From Symsagittifera roscoffensis (lineage: Eukaryota; Xenacoelomorpha; Acoela; Convolutidae), in NCBI RefSeq assembly GCF_963678635.1, contig NC_087071.1:43255965-43319964 (forward strand): a stretch of DNA of 64,000 bases. Reading direction: 5' to 3'. Each line of letters opens with the position of its first letter. The first letter of the stretch is position 1. The notes under the pieces are model-generated. The model saw only the letters and a program-made list of their open reading frames with translations. It was not told where the DNA came from and ran no database searches. Shown here in pieces: positions 53,650 to 64,000 of the stretch. The position numbers were made by a program, and so were the translations under genes.

Positions 53650-56530
53650 ATCTCAGCTCGACCGTTCTGGAATCCCAGGTCGATCCAAGTGCCAACGGGC
53701 ATTACACTGACAACCGTGGCCGGTATTAAGCAGTTCCTTTACCGAAAGCTGCCTGCCTTGTACGTCCAGCACGTGCGCTACCAGATCAGCTTCGCAGAAA
53801 ATGAGAACTGCATCCTGTTCGAACATGGCAATGTGTCCATTTCGTCGTCCCTCTCGTCCAATGTAGATCCGGCCTACTTGATCACTTGCATTCGTCAATT
53901 GAAAATCCTGTAGATTTTCATGCCATCCACTTTCATTAGAAGACAGTAAATGACCTCGAAGCCCATGTCGGTACAAGTGCCAACGGGTATTTCACTGACA
54001 ACCGCATCGTGTTAAGCAGTTCCTTTACCAAAAGCTGCCTGCCTTGTACGCCCAGCTTGTTCGCTACCATATCATCTTCGCAGCCAATGTGAAATGCATC
54101 CTGTTCAAACATGGCGATGTACCCAATTCGTCGTTCCTCTAGTCCGCTGTAGATCCGGTCTACTTGATCATTGCATTCGTCACGTGAGTAATCTTGTAGA
54201 TTTTCATGCTATCCATGTTGATCAAAAGACAGTAATGGACCTGGAAGCCCATGCCTGCCCAAGTGCCAACGGGCATTACACTGGCAACTGCGCCGGTGTT
54301 AAGCAGTTCCCTTACAGAAAGCTGCCTGCCTTGTACGTCCAGCACGTGCGCTACCAGATCAGCTTCGCAGACAATGAGAACTGCATCCTGTTCAATCATG
54401 GCGATGTGTCCAATTCGTCGTTCCTCTCATTTGATGTAGATCCGGTCTACTTGATCACTTGCATTCGTCACGTGAGTATTCCTGTAGATTTTCATGCTAT
54501 CCCCGTTCATCAGAAGACAGTAATATTACTCGAAGCCCATGTCTGTCCAAGTGCCAACGGGCATTACACTGACAACTGCGCCGGTGTTAAACATTTCCTT
54601 TACCGAAAGCTGCCTACCTTGCACGTCCAGCACGTGCGCTACCAGATCAGCTTCGCAACCAAGGTGAACTGCATCCTGTTCAACAGGGCGATTTGTCCAA
54701 TTCGTAGTCCCTCTCGTCCGATGTAGATCCGGCCTATTTGATCACTTGCATTCGTCACGTGAAAATCTTGTAGAGCTTGTTCGCTACCATATCATCTTCG
54801 CAGCCAATGTGAAATGCATCCTGTTCAAACATGGCGATGTGTCCATTTCAACGTTCCTCTCGTCCGCTGTAGATCCGGTTTACTTTATCATTGCATTCGT
54901 CACGTGATTAATCTTGTAGATTTTCATGCTATCCATGTTGATCAAAAGACAGTAATGGACCTCGAAGCCCATGCCTGCCCAAGTGCCAACGGGCATTACA
55001 CTGGCAACTGCGCCGGTGTTAAGCAGTTCCCTTACAGAAAGCTGCCTGCCTTGTACGTCCAGCACGTGCGCTACCAGATCAGCTTCGCAGAAAATGAGAA
55101 CTGCATCCTGTTCGAACATGGCAATGTGTCCATTTCGTCGTCCCTCTCGTCCAATGTAGATCCGGCCTACTTGATCACTTGCATTCGTCAATTGAAAATC
55201 CTGTAGATTTTCATGCCATCCACTTTCATTAGAAGACAGTAAATGACCTCGAAGCCCATGTCGGTACAAGTGCCAACGGGTATTTCACTGACAACCGCAT
55301 CGTGTTAAGCAGTTCCTTTACCGAAAGCTGCCTGCCTTGTACGCCCAGCTTGTTCGCTACCATATCATCTTCGCAGCCAATGTGAAATGCATCCTGTTCA
55401 AACATGGCGATGTACCCAATTCGTCGTTCCTCTAGTCCGCTGTAGATCCGGTCTACTTGATCATTGCATTCGTCACGTGAGTAATCTTGTAGATTTTCAT
55501 GCTATCCATGTTGATCAAAAGACAGTAATGGACCTGGAAGCCCATGCCTGCCCAAGTGCCAACGGGCATTACACTGGCAACTGCGCCGGTGTTAAGCAGT
55601 TCCCTTACAGAAAGCTGCCTGCCTTGTACGTCCAGCACGTGCGCTACCAGATCAGCTTCGCAGACAATGAGAAATGCATCCTGTTCAATCATGGCGATGT
55701 GTCCAATTCGTCGTTCCTCTCATCTTATGTAGATCCGGTCTACTTGATCACTTGCATTCGTCACGTGAGTATTCCTGTAGATTTTCATGCTATCCCCGTT
55801 CATCAGAAGACAGTAATATTACTCGAAGCCCATGTCTGTCCAAGTGGCAACGGGCATTACACTGACAACTGCGCCGGTTTTAAACATTTCCTTTACCGAA
55901 AGCTGCCTACCTTGCACGTCCAGCACGTGCGCTACCAGATCAGCTTCGCAGTCAAGGTGAACTGCATCCTGTTCAACAGGACGATTTGTCCAATTCGTAG
56001 TCCCTCTCGTCCGATGTAGATCCGGCCTATTTGATCACTTGCATTCGTCACGTGAAAATCTTGTAGAGCTTGTTCGCTACCATATCATCTTCGCAGCCAA
56101 TGTGAAATTCATCCTGTTCAAACATGGCGATGTGTCCATTTCAACGTTCCTCTCGTCCGCTGTAGATCCGGTCTACTTTATCATTGCATTCGTCACGTGA
56201 TTAATCTTGTAGATTTTCATGCTATCCATGTTGATCAGAAGACAGTAATGGACCTGGAAGCCCATGCCTGGCCAAGTGCCAACGGGCATTACACTGGCAA
56301 CTGCGCCGGTGTTAAGCAGTTCCCTTACCGAAAGCCGCCTGCCTTGTACGTCCAGCACGTGCGCTACCAGATCAATTTCGCAGTCAATGAGAACTGCATC
56401 CTGTTCAACAGGGCGATTTGTCCAATTCATCGTCCCTCTCGTCCGATGTAGATCCAGTCTACTTGATCACTTGCATTCGTCACGTGAAAATTCTTGTAGA
56501 TTTTCATGCCATCCTCATTCATCAGAATTG
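53650..56530 (-). repeat. Nine-unit higher-order tandem array of a retropepsin N-terminal half (RT2)
   Basis: On the minus strand each ~287 bp unit encodes a piece reading roughly EQDAVLI-x-CEADLVAHV, LDVQGRQLSVRELL, NTGAVASVMPVGTW and a short tail (VHYCLLINMDSMKIYK). Using the CAGTTCC/ACATTTCC landmark, units recur at 53,731, 54,017, 54,304, 54,591, 55,024, 55,310, 55,597, 55,884 and 56,317. The spacing is 286, 287, 287, 433 and then the same again, so a 1,293 bp higher-order unit (4.5 monomers) is itself repeated, nearly without change. Every unit has Asn (or Lys) instead of the catalytic Asp of the DTG motif, or a broken motif. Long plus-strand frames here (two of 210 codons) are antisense by-products. 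Confidence 0.88.
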
Positions 56531-58448
56531 GTTATGGGCCATAGACCTCCATATAATTTACATCTACCCTCATCAGCCTTGTGAGTTACGCCTGTTGTGA
56601 GTAACGCTCTCACATCTCTTCAATCCAGGTTCGGATATTTTGCCAACAAATAGCGTCCGTAGACATCCAGATGAACCGCGGTAATTTCTGACCACTCAAG
56701 TTTCTCACCAATTGATGACCCGCAAAGGGGGGAGGTACTTTGTGCCTTCTACTGCGTCCCAAAACTGAGTGCAGTCTGATTTGAAGTGTTCTTTCAGGTT
56801 GCAAAAACATTTCGGTCCGTATTTCATCAATAGTCTTCTCACATATTCTTATGGACTTTGTCCGTCTCGTCCACGTCGTCCAGGAAGTGAACGGTTATTT
56901 TCATGCTTTGTTTATATGTAGAGCAAGCTGACACGTGGTGGCCCAGTGAACCACATTTTGCGCATGCATGCCGTCATCTTGTCCATATCATCAAGAGCGC
57001 TACAAAGGTGGGGACCAGTGCCAGTATTCATCCCCCTAAAGTTGCCGTAATTGCCGTAGCGGTTCTGAGCTCTCGCTCTTATGAGGAGGTATTCGCGCGA
57101 CTTCATGTGCAAGTCGTCGGACGTGGGTACACAGTCTGCTGACAAAGTCAAGTGTGTGACCAACATGGTCTTCATTTTCACAAACTTCGTGGCTATAGCC
57201 AAGCTTCTTTCTGAGATTTTTTTCCTTACGGTTACTCCTCATTCTTAGCAGCTCGAGGTCATCCAAAAAACTTGTCAACCGATTCATCATCCCTTTGGCG
57301 ATACTTTTCAAACTTCATCGCATGATGCCCTTCATCAGCGCATGGCAGACGCCTGGCAACTTCATCATCGCCTGGCACACCCGGACCGAAACGACTCAGC
57401 AAAAAATCAAAGATCTTTGGGGCACTGTCACGTTCATTTTCTCTTTTTCCCATAACACAGTTCAGGGCCGTACCCTCTAGATTGCTTGTCAGTGCAGTAA
57501 ATTATAACTTCTTGTTTTTTCGAGATGTTCTCTTCGACAAATTGTAACCTTATCCTCTCATCAGTCTGACAGAACATTGTGACCATCTGACTCAACTTTT
57601 TACGGTTTTGGCTTCTTGAATGTTCTTCGTGATATATCTCCTCTCTCAGTGGACTTCGAGAATTTAGTGATAAAGGTCTAGAGGGACCTTTAAGTGGCTC
57701 AAACAGTGATGCATAGTTCGTAGTGTCATGTGAGACGGCTGTAAAATCTGGAGCCGATCTGACTTGGGGCATCGTTGTTGAATGTATCACCGATGTGACT
57801 TCTGCCTCTGTCGGGTTTGGTTCCTCCAGTCTGACCTTGGTGGCGCTGCCCTAGACCTCTCCTTTCGCTCAGAATCGTAGTTTGCTCTGGACCTAGGGGG
57901 ACCCTTTGCAAGTCTGGAAGCTCCAACTCACTTACGTTGGCTGACGTTATTTCTCCCTCGGGTCTGAGCGATCATCTCGCTTCTTGTTACTTGAAAACGA
58001 TTTAAGCTTCCGCATCATAAGATAAGCCTAAGCTTCCAATCTACTATTCAAGTTAATCATCGTTTGAAAATAAGTTTTGTCATGATCGTTCATTAATTGT
58101 TTGATTTCTCGGGCAATTCTGCGGTCTCCTTCTTCAGATTGGTTAGTGGCTATATCTAAACTCTCCGCAAGGCACTGATTGATGTTCTGAACCAGTTGGT
58201 TCTCATTTTGCCTGTGATTTTGCATTGCCAACTTGTATCTTAGCCCATCATGGCCCTGTTGAGCACTCTCATCTACTATGTCGATTAATGTCGTCATTAC
58301 TTGCCACTTCAAGACTTGTCATCACATGGGCATACATGCCTCTCACAGAATTAGCCGAGCCGAAGACAGGCATCAGACCCAGGGACGACGACGTCAGTTG
58401 AGGTTGCTGCCTAGTGCTCGATGAGGGACCGTCCTTCTGCGTATCCAT
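56531..58448 (-). pseudogene. gag: RT2 Gag, decayed
   Basis: Minus-strand ATG at 58,448 (MDTQKDGPSSSTRQQ). The N-terminal part includes a helical stretch in frame 58,312-58,028 (AQQGHDGLRYKLAMQNHRQN). A capsid-like part follows in frames 57,453-57,259 and 57,311-57,036 (SFLDDLELLRMRSN, comparable to DLEMLRRR of RT1). Then come two zinc knuckles: the first at 56,923-56,964 reads CAKCGSLGHHVSAC (intact CX2CX4HX4C), and the second near 56,770 reads CFCNLKEHFKSDC with one residue missing between its first cysteines. Several stops and frameshifts are present. The order Gag-protease-RT on the minus strand matches RT1 in architecture, but the sequences are clearly diverged. Confidence 0.78.
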
Positions 58449-59967
58449 CGTAATTATTAGCCTATGTTTCTTTCTCGTCGGGTTGGATTAACATTTGTTC
58501 CCCTTCCTTGAAGGAATCAGGTTGGGTTTCGTTCGCCGCACCGACCTCGAGGTTCGCCCATTTTCCTTGTCTTCTTTCTTTTCAATTCTAAAAGTCATTT
58601 TGGTCATCAAGAGATCACAGCGACCTTCACTCGGTTTCTCACTTAAAAAATCTTTGGAGATACTACTCACAGCGGATTGGCTACGTCGCTACTTTAATTT
58701 CCTCGTAATTCCCGTGCTGAGCCTAGAAATCTTAGTCGCTTCTTCTAATGAGTCCTTCCGTTCCATGTTCTGTGATAAGTTAGGTTACGGAAATTTCTCA
58801 ACGACAGTGCAACATTCGAAAAAAAAACTTATGCGCGTCAAAACTCAATTCTTTCAAAAATGAAAAACTTTAGTCTCTAAGAAACTCTGGCAACAACCCA
58901 GCTAGGATCAAACATGGGTCTTCTCAGTCTGGGATGAAATCAATTCCGTAAATTTTTAAAATTTTAGTTTTTTTATAAGTATCCCGAAATTGAACACACC
59001 TTATAGGTAAAAGCAATTTCTCGTATCAGTATCAAATAACTGCTTCGCTTAAAACTAACCAATTTTTTTGTAAAATAACAAACTTCAACAAAGATAACGT
59101 TAAACATAATCGTAGAAAAAAAAACTTCCTTCAATTGGAAAAACCAAGTGAACGAAGCACAGAGCAATGCACCTAGTACACTTACCGAGATCTTCTTCGA
59201 TTAGTTCCCGGTTTTCCTACTAAGTAGCTCAAGGCAATCACACAACCAAAATAAAAATTTAGTCAGTATTTTGATGGAATTGATCTAGAATTCAGAGAAG
59301 ATCGCAGAGCTCCGGGTCAACTGATCTGTTTATTCCTAATAGACCCACTCCGGAAGATGCTCGCTTGTTATAAACTGTTTTTCAACTTTTTAAAAATAGT
59401 TTTAGCAGACATTATAAATAAACGAAAGAAACTTTGATTTTCAAGAAAACTTTCATTAAATTATTTCAAAATTCACAGAAAACTGTAACAAGTCTTTCTT
59501 ACACTGTTAATATTTGAAATTTACGAAATGTTTTGATCTCAAATTGATCATTAAGAAATCTATTTTTTGCCTTTTTTTTAATCAAAAGCTTCACAAAAAC
59601 AATGTATTAAGATGGTGAGTAGGACTGAATATTTTTATAAGTTTTAAATATTCACAGTGCAAGGAAGACTTGTTACAGTTTTCTTTAAAGTGTGAAATAA
59701 TTTGATGAGAGTTTTCCTAAAATGCAATTTTTTTTTCTCAACAAGAAATAAAATCTATTTTAAAAAAGTCTACTAAAAATATTTTAAAAAAATTGCAGAA
59801 TGCAAAATTTTTATATGAGTTGATAACAAATGTGCAAAAATTTTTATGATTTTGGGTTTAAAATGAAAGATCTTTTGTGGTTATTTCCAAAAATATTTGC
59901 AAAACTTCAGTTTTTTGTTTTTTATTGTAAGAACAATAAGAATTTTTTTTCTAACCGTGCAAAGTTA
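58449..59967. other. Upstream flank of RT2, no supported gene
   Basis: About 1.5 kb. The first 400 bp are less AT-rich and hold a 122-codon plus-strand frame (58,495-58,863) with a basic/hydrophobic composition and no recognised motif; it could be antisense to RT2 leader sequence. The rest is AT-rich. I could not identify an LTR. Confidence 0.5.
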
Positions 59968-61436
59968 GGATATAAATCCGACTGGAGAAAAACATTCTGA
60001 GAAATAACTTACTGAGTAAAGGAATAAGGAAAATGGATTATGACTGATTTAGAGCTAAGACAGGAGCTAGTTGACGGTAGTTAAGATGAAAATGAAATCA
60101 TTTCTTTTTCAGAACGAGGGGTATCTACAACTCAAGTGTGTGGGTTTAACCAATCAGAATAGATTTTCCGTATTGGGCGGTAGCCGTATCCAATCAAAGT
60201 TCATCTTTCTTTAAGGACATTTTGATAAAAAGTCATATCGAATCAGAAATAAGGTTCTATTTTAGGAACTTTTTAACCATTGTCGTTTCCAATCTTAAAA
60301 AAGGTCACTGATGTTATAGTGGTGCTTACAAAAAGAGAAATGATTCCTTTTTAGGGACTTATTTCTTACTAATATGTAAAAGTACACACGAACGAAATAG
60401 GAAATAAAAGTTACCACAGGATGTTTGGTGTAAACATAAGAGAATTTGAGAAGAACTTGACATAAGAAACAAAAAAATTTGTGCCACGGTTAGAAAAAAG
60501 TTGTGCGAAGTTGTGCCAAAAACACTTTAAAAAACTTGCAAAGAACAAAAATTAATGAAAAAACTTGCAAAAACTGTAACAACTTTCTTGTAATGTGTGC
60601 AAGTTATGTGGTCAAACTTTTTACAATAGGTTGAAAAAGATTCAAGTTTTTACCACGATTGCAAAAAAAAAACAATCATTGCAAGAATTTTTGCGAATTG
60701 CTCAGTGAGTTTGATGTTTAAAAGGTCATTGATGTTATAGGGGTGCTTACAAAATGAGAAATGATTCCGTTTTAGGAACTTATTTCTTACTAATATGTAA
60801 GAATACACACGAACGAAATTTGAAATAAAAGTTACCACAGGATGTTTGCTGTAAATATAAAAGAATTTGTCGATATAAAAAAAAAACAAAAAAATGCAAA
60901 AACTAGCAATTCTACAAGATTTTCATCAATTCAGAAACTTTTTTTTATGAAATTAATTTACAGTTGCTGATTTATGAGTAGATAATCAAGTTCTTTGGTT
61001 TTGATCTAAAATTGAGTGGATAGCTCGAAATTGATGCAGTTTTCAAGGCAAGTCTCTGGAAATCTTATTCCAAACCTTACATGCAAGGTTTTCAACGTTG
61101 GAAAGTTTTGACGAAATGGAGAAATAAAAAATTTTGCTGGGGATTTTTGACATATTTATCAATTGGGTTGGGAATAAAAAAGATTTTGAAACATTTTCAT
61201 ACGTCTTTGTTATTAACATTAAAAAAACCAAAATAAATAAAAAAAATTCTTCTTTGTCAAGTGCAATTCAGCGGTAAATTTAAAGCTCTGGTGATGTTCA
61301 CTGAAGTCTGTCATCATGAATTCGATCAAATGTCACACTTGAATTGTGGCATCCATTTGAGCCAAGAAAATCCCAGAAACTGACTCGAGCACCTTCATTG
61401 TCATCACTTCTGGTAAAAACTCGACCGAGTACTGAG
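59968..61436. repeat. Direct repeat pair near the right end, copy 1
   Basis: Starts GGATATAAATCCGACTGGAG. The first ~490 bp and the last ~400 bp (about 60,890-61,295) are repeated in copy 2. Copy 1 additionally has an internal duplication: 60,300-60,470 recurs at 60,720-60,890 (AAAGGTCA[C/T]TGATGTTATAG landmark). No coding region is supported. Confidence 0.8.
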
Positions 61437-62350
61437 GATATAAATCCGACTGGAGAAAAACATTCTGAGAAATAACTTACTGAGTAAAGGAATAAGAAAA
61501 ATGGATTATGACTGATTTAGAGCTGAGACAGGAGCTAGTTGACGGTAGTTAAGATGAAAATGAAATCATTTCTTTTTCAGAACGAGGGGTATCTACAACT
61601 CAAGTGTGTGGGTTTAACCAATCAGAATAGATTTTCCGTATTGGGCGGTAGCCGTATCCAATCAAAGTTCATCTTTCTTTAAGGACATTTCGATAAAAAG
61701 TCATATCGAATCAGAAATAAGGTTCTATTTTAGGAACTTTTTAACCATTGTCGTTTCCAATCTTAAAAAAGGTCACTGATGTTATAGTGGTGCTTACAAA
61801 AAGAGAAATGATTCCTTTTTAGGGACTTATTTCTTACTAATATGTAAAAGTACACACGAACGAAATTGGAAATAAAAGTTACCACAGGATGTTTGCTGTA
61901 AATATAAGAGAATTTGAGAAGAACTTGATATAAGAAACAAAAAAATGCAAAAAGTAGCATTTCTACAAGTTTTTCATCAATTCAGAAACATTTTTTTATT
62001 TAAATAATTTACAGTTGCTGATTTATGAGTAGATAATCAAGTTCTTTGGTTTTGATATAAATTTGAGTGGATAGCTCAAAATTGATGCACTTTTCAAAGC
62101 AAGTCTCTGGAAATCTTATTCCAAACCTTATCATGCAAGGTTTTGAACGTTGGAAAGTTTTGACAAAATGGAGAAATAAAAAATATTGCTGGGGGTTTTT
62201 GACATTTTTTTGAATTGGGTTGGGAATAAAAGAGTCTTTGAAACATTCTCATACGTCTTTGTTATTAAGATTAAAAAATCCAGAATAAATAAAAAAAAAT
62301 CTTCCTTGTCAAGTGTAATTCAGCGGTAAATTTAAGGCTTTGACACTCAA
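61437..62350. repeat. Direct repeat pair near the right end, copy 2
   Basis: Starts at the second GGATATAAATCCGACTGGAG (offset 1,469 bp). The first ~490 bp match copy 1 almost exactly and the last ~400 bp match with a few percent difference, consistent with a recent tandem duplication, followed or preceded by the internal ~420 bp change in copy 1. Confidence 0.8.
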
Positions 62351-63208
62351 TTCTCGTTTCAAAAGTAAATTTTTTGATTGAAAAAGTTTACCCAACAGGC
62401 TTTTTTTAGTCGGACAACTCTTTTTTGGGCAACATATATGTCCAAAAAATTGTGAAAAAACTAGGAATCTACATATCTTTCATCAATAAGGAAATCACAC
62501 TGAAATTGTTGTTCTTGTAGAGTAACTCGAAGACATTCAAATGTTTTTTAATTGATATTTTTTAGATAATGGTTAGATTTTATCCAAAGTAAGGTCTACA
62601 AACTTCTGAATTCTAGTTAGTTCAAAACAAAACTGTTGAAAAATTGTTGAAAACTAAAGCTTGATTCAGATATCAAAACTGTTTAAATTTCCCGTATAGT
62701 AAAGGTTTTCAAACTTGTTTCACATACGTTTTCTAAATTGCTTAGACATAAATTGTATCTGTGATTATTTTATTCTGTTAGTTAATATGATCAAATTTTT
62801 CAAGAAATGGAATGGCTCATTCTGATGAGTTCATATTGAAATAGTTTAAAGTTCCTTTATCAGTGAAAATTGATTTCAATTCAATTTTAGTAAAAAGTAG
62901 CAAAAACAAAATTAGGTAAGGTTCGGAACTGATTGCTTGATATCCAAACTGTTGCAAGTTCCAAAAAGGCACAATATAAGCTAAGGAGTAGCTATGGGTT
63001 TGTCAAACTTCTGTAAGAAGAGTACTGGATTTTTATAAAATGTTAACTCATTGAATTTTTTTACTTTGCTATTATTTCAAAAATATCATTGTTTAGTGTG
63101 TTTTAGTTTTAACTAAAGCGTAGCGCACTTTCAAGCAGATAACAATTAGTTTAAGCATCGAAAAACACGATTTTTTTTTCACAATCGTTGTTAACTTATT
63201 TAGAGAAG
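62351..63208. other. AT-rich DNA, no supported gene
   Basis: Nothing recognisable apart from A/T runs. Confidence 0.6.
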
Positions 63209-63538
63209 ATGAAAGTTTGGATAACTTGGTTGCACGTTTCCAAATTCCAGGAAAAATTACTTAAGTATGAACTATATATTAATTTCAAAATCAAATTTTT
63301 AGGGTTAAAAAAAGAACATACAGTAACCTGGATCAGAAATTTTTCTAGTGAAAATTATAGCAAATGGTTTTTGCGGTTTAAACTTTGCTTCGGAATTGTA
63401 AACTTTTTTAAAATGCTACCATTTACATTAAGAAAATCAATTTTTGAGGAAGTTTTTGTTCAAAATGAATACAATTGGAAGATGGTAGATCAAGCAGAAA
63501 CCAAGTTTTTGACAAATAAATGTAAGAATTTGGTTTAA
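63209..63538 (+). CDS. Orphan open frame, about 109 codons from the first ATG
   Basis: The open stretch begins at 63,188 and its first ATG is at 63,209; it ends with TAA at 63,536. Composition is Lys/Phe/Trp/Asn-rich (KVWITWLHVSKFQEKLL, WIRNFSSENYSKWFLRF), as expected from AT-rich DNA, but it contains four Trp and no low-complexity run, which is slightly unusual for chance. There are no introns, promoter or family to support it. It may be an exon of a host gene extending beyond the window or a chance frame. Confidence 0.2.
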   Translation: MKVWITWLHVSKFQEKLLKYELYINFKIKFLGLKKEHTVTWIRNFSSENYSKWFLRFKLCFGIVNFFKMLPFTLRKSIFEEVFVQNEYNWKMVDQAETKFLTNKCKNLV

Positions 63539-64000
63539 TTTCATAGGTTCGAGGCCATTTTGCTTCATCTCAGATTGTAATTCATAGCTTAAGGAAAAAC
63601 ACAACAAAAAAAAACATCAAGTTTTGGTACTTGTGAAAATTCTCAGAAATTTTGTTATCACTGAAAGAACCAAGTAAAAATACATGAAAAATCGGATGTT
63701 TCAAGGTTATTTTTATTGACGTAAACACACCCCGAAAAAAATCTTCGTTTGATTGAAACAGTTTTTTCTCTAAACTATCTGTTTTTCTGTTAGTGAAAAT
63801 AACGCTTTAAAAAATATATGAGCTTAACTCAGACACACAACAAATTTCATTGTTTTAAGTTTGTTCTGTTGATGGTACCGATCAAAAACTCAGATAATAG
63901 AAAAGTAATTAAAAACAAACAATGAAACACAGAAAATCGAACAAAATTGAAAAATACTCTCTGACAAATGAAATCAAATGAAATCAATCCAAAAACTATT
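63539..64000. other. AT-rich DNA at the window end
   Basis: No gene is seen. A short tandem AATGAAATCAAATGAAATCAA occurs at the extreme end (about 63,967-63,988). Confidence 0.6.

Noticed and set aside
54094-56019. Plus-strand 210-codon open frames at 54,094-54,726 and 55,387-56,019
   Set aside because: They are antisense to the retropepsin-half array, are copies of each other through the 1,293 bp higher-order repeat, and show no domain of their own.
59968-62350. Protein-coding genes in the right-end repeats (short minus-strand frames with FFYIYSKHPVVTF-type sequence)
   Set aside because: The frames recur only because of the direct repeat, are under 80 codons, and contain no recognisable domain.

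Overview
The window is an AT-rich stretch of a metazoan (probably invertebrate) nuclear genome in a draft assembly with one 200-N gap. I could not identify the species. I see no ordinary host gene that I can support. Nearly everything recognisable is mobile-element DNA at various stages of decay, and the elements are nested inside one another.

Region by region: (1) 1-6.4 kb is AT-rich and holds a short hAT-like MITE and a roughly 1.1-1.4 kb direct repeat family with a sharply conserved ~113 bp core. (2) 6.6-10.2 kb has no supported gene. (3) 10.2-12.43 kb is the gag part of a plus-strand Ty3/gypsy-like retrotransposon (RT1). (4) 12,431-41,233 is a 28.8 kb Polinton/Maverick (adintovirus-like) element. 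It is delimited by terminal inverted repeats starting AGTAGTAT and ending ATACTACT, with a 6-bp target site duplication GACAAG, and it sits inside the RT1 coding region. (5) 41.24-45.5 kb is the rest of RT1: protease, internally deleted RT, RNase H and tail. (6) 45.97-47.8 kb is a decayed coding region with an SGNH/GDSL hydrolase signature. (7) 48.4-51.7 kb is a ~2 kb direct duplication. (8) 52.2-58.45 kb is a minus-strand Ty3/gypsy-like relic (RT2) whose protease N-terminal half has been amplified into a nine-unit higher-order tandem array. (9) 59.97-62.35 kb is another direct repeat pair. The remainder is AT-rich DNA with no supported gene.

Within the Polinton, the left-half genes run on the minus strand toward the left end: unknown proteins, packaging ATPase, integrase, penton-like capsid protein, a small Gly-rich protein, major capsid protein and adenovirus-type protease. 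On the plus strand, toward the right end, lie an NLS-bearing unknown protein, a protein-primed family B DNA polymerase with N-terminal zinc fingers, and an acidic NLS-bearing protein. The left arm (about 15.2-21.0 kb versus 21.0-27.3 kb) and the right arm (about 27.3-33.45 kb versus 33.46-39.4 kb) are each duplicated head to tail, and the inner breakpoints of the two duplications lie within about 45 bp of each other. Most genes carry stops or frameshifts, several shared by both copies, so this locus looks dead.

The observation I consider most worth following is a cluster of E2F-consensus sites (TTTGGCGGGAAA type) upstream of both polymerase copies. Next are the ~30 bp iteron-like arrays inside the terminal inverted repeats, the retropepsin-half array in which every unit lacks the catalytic Asp, and the SGNH-hydrolase coding region. 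All family assignments come from reading motifs; no database search was run.
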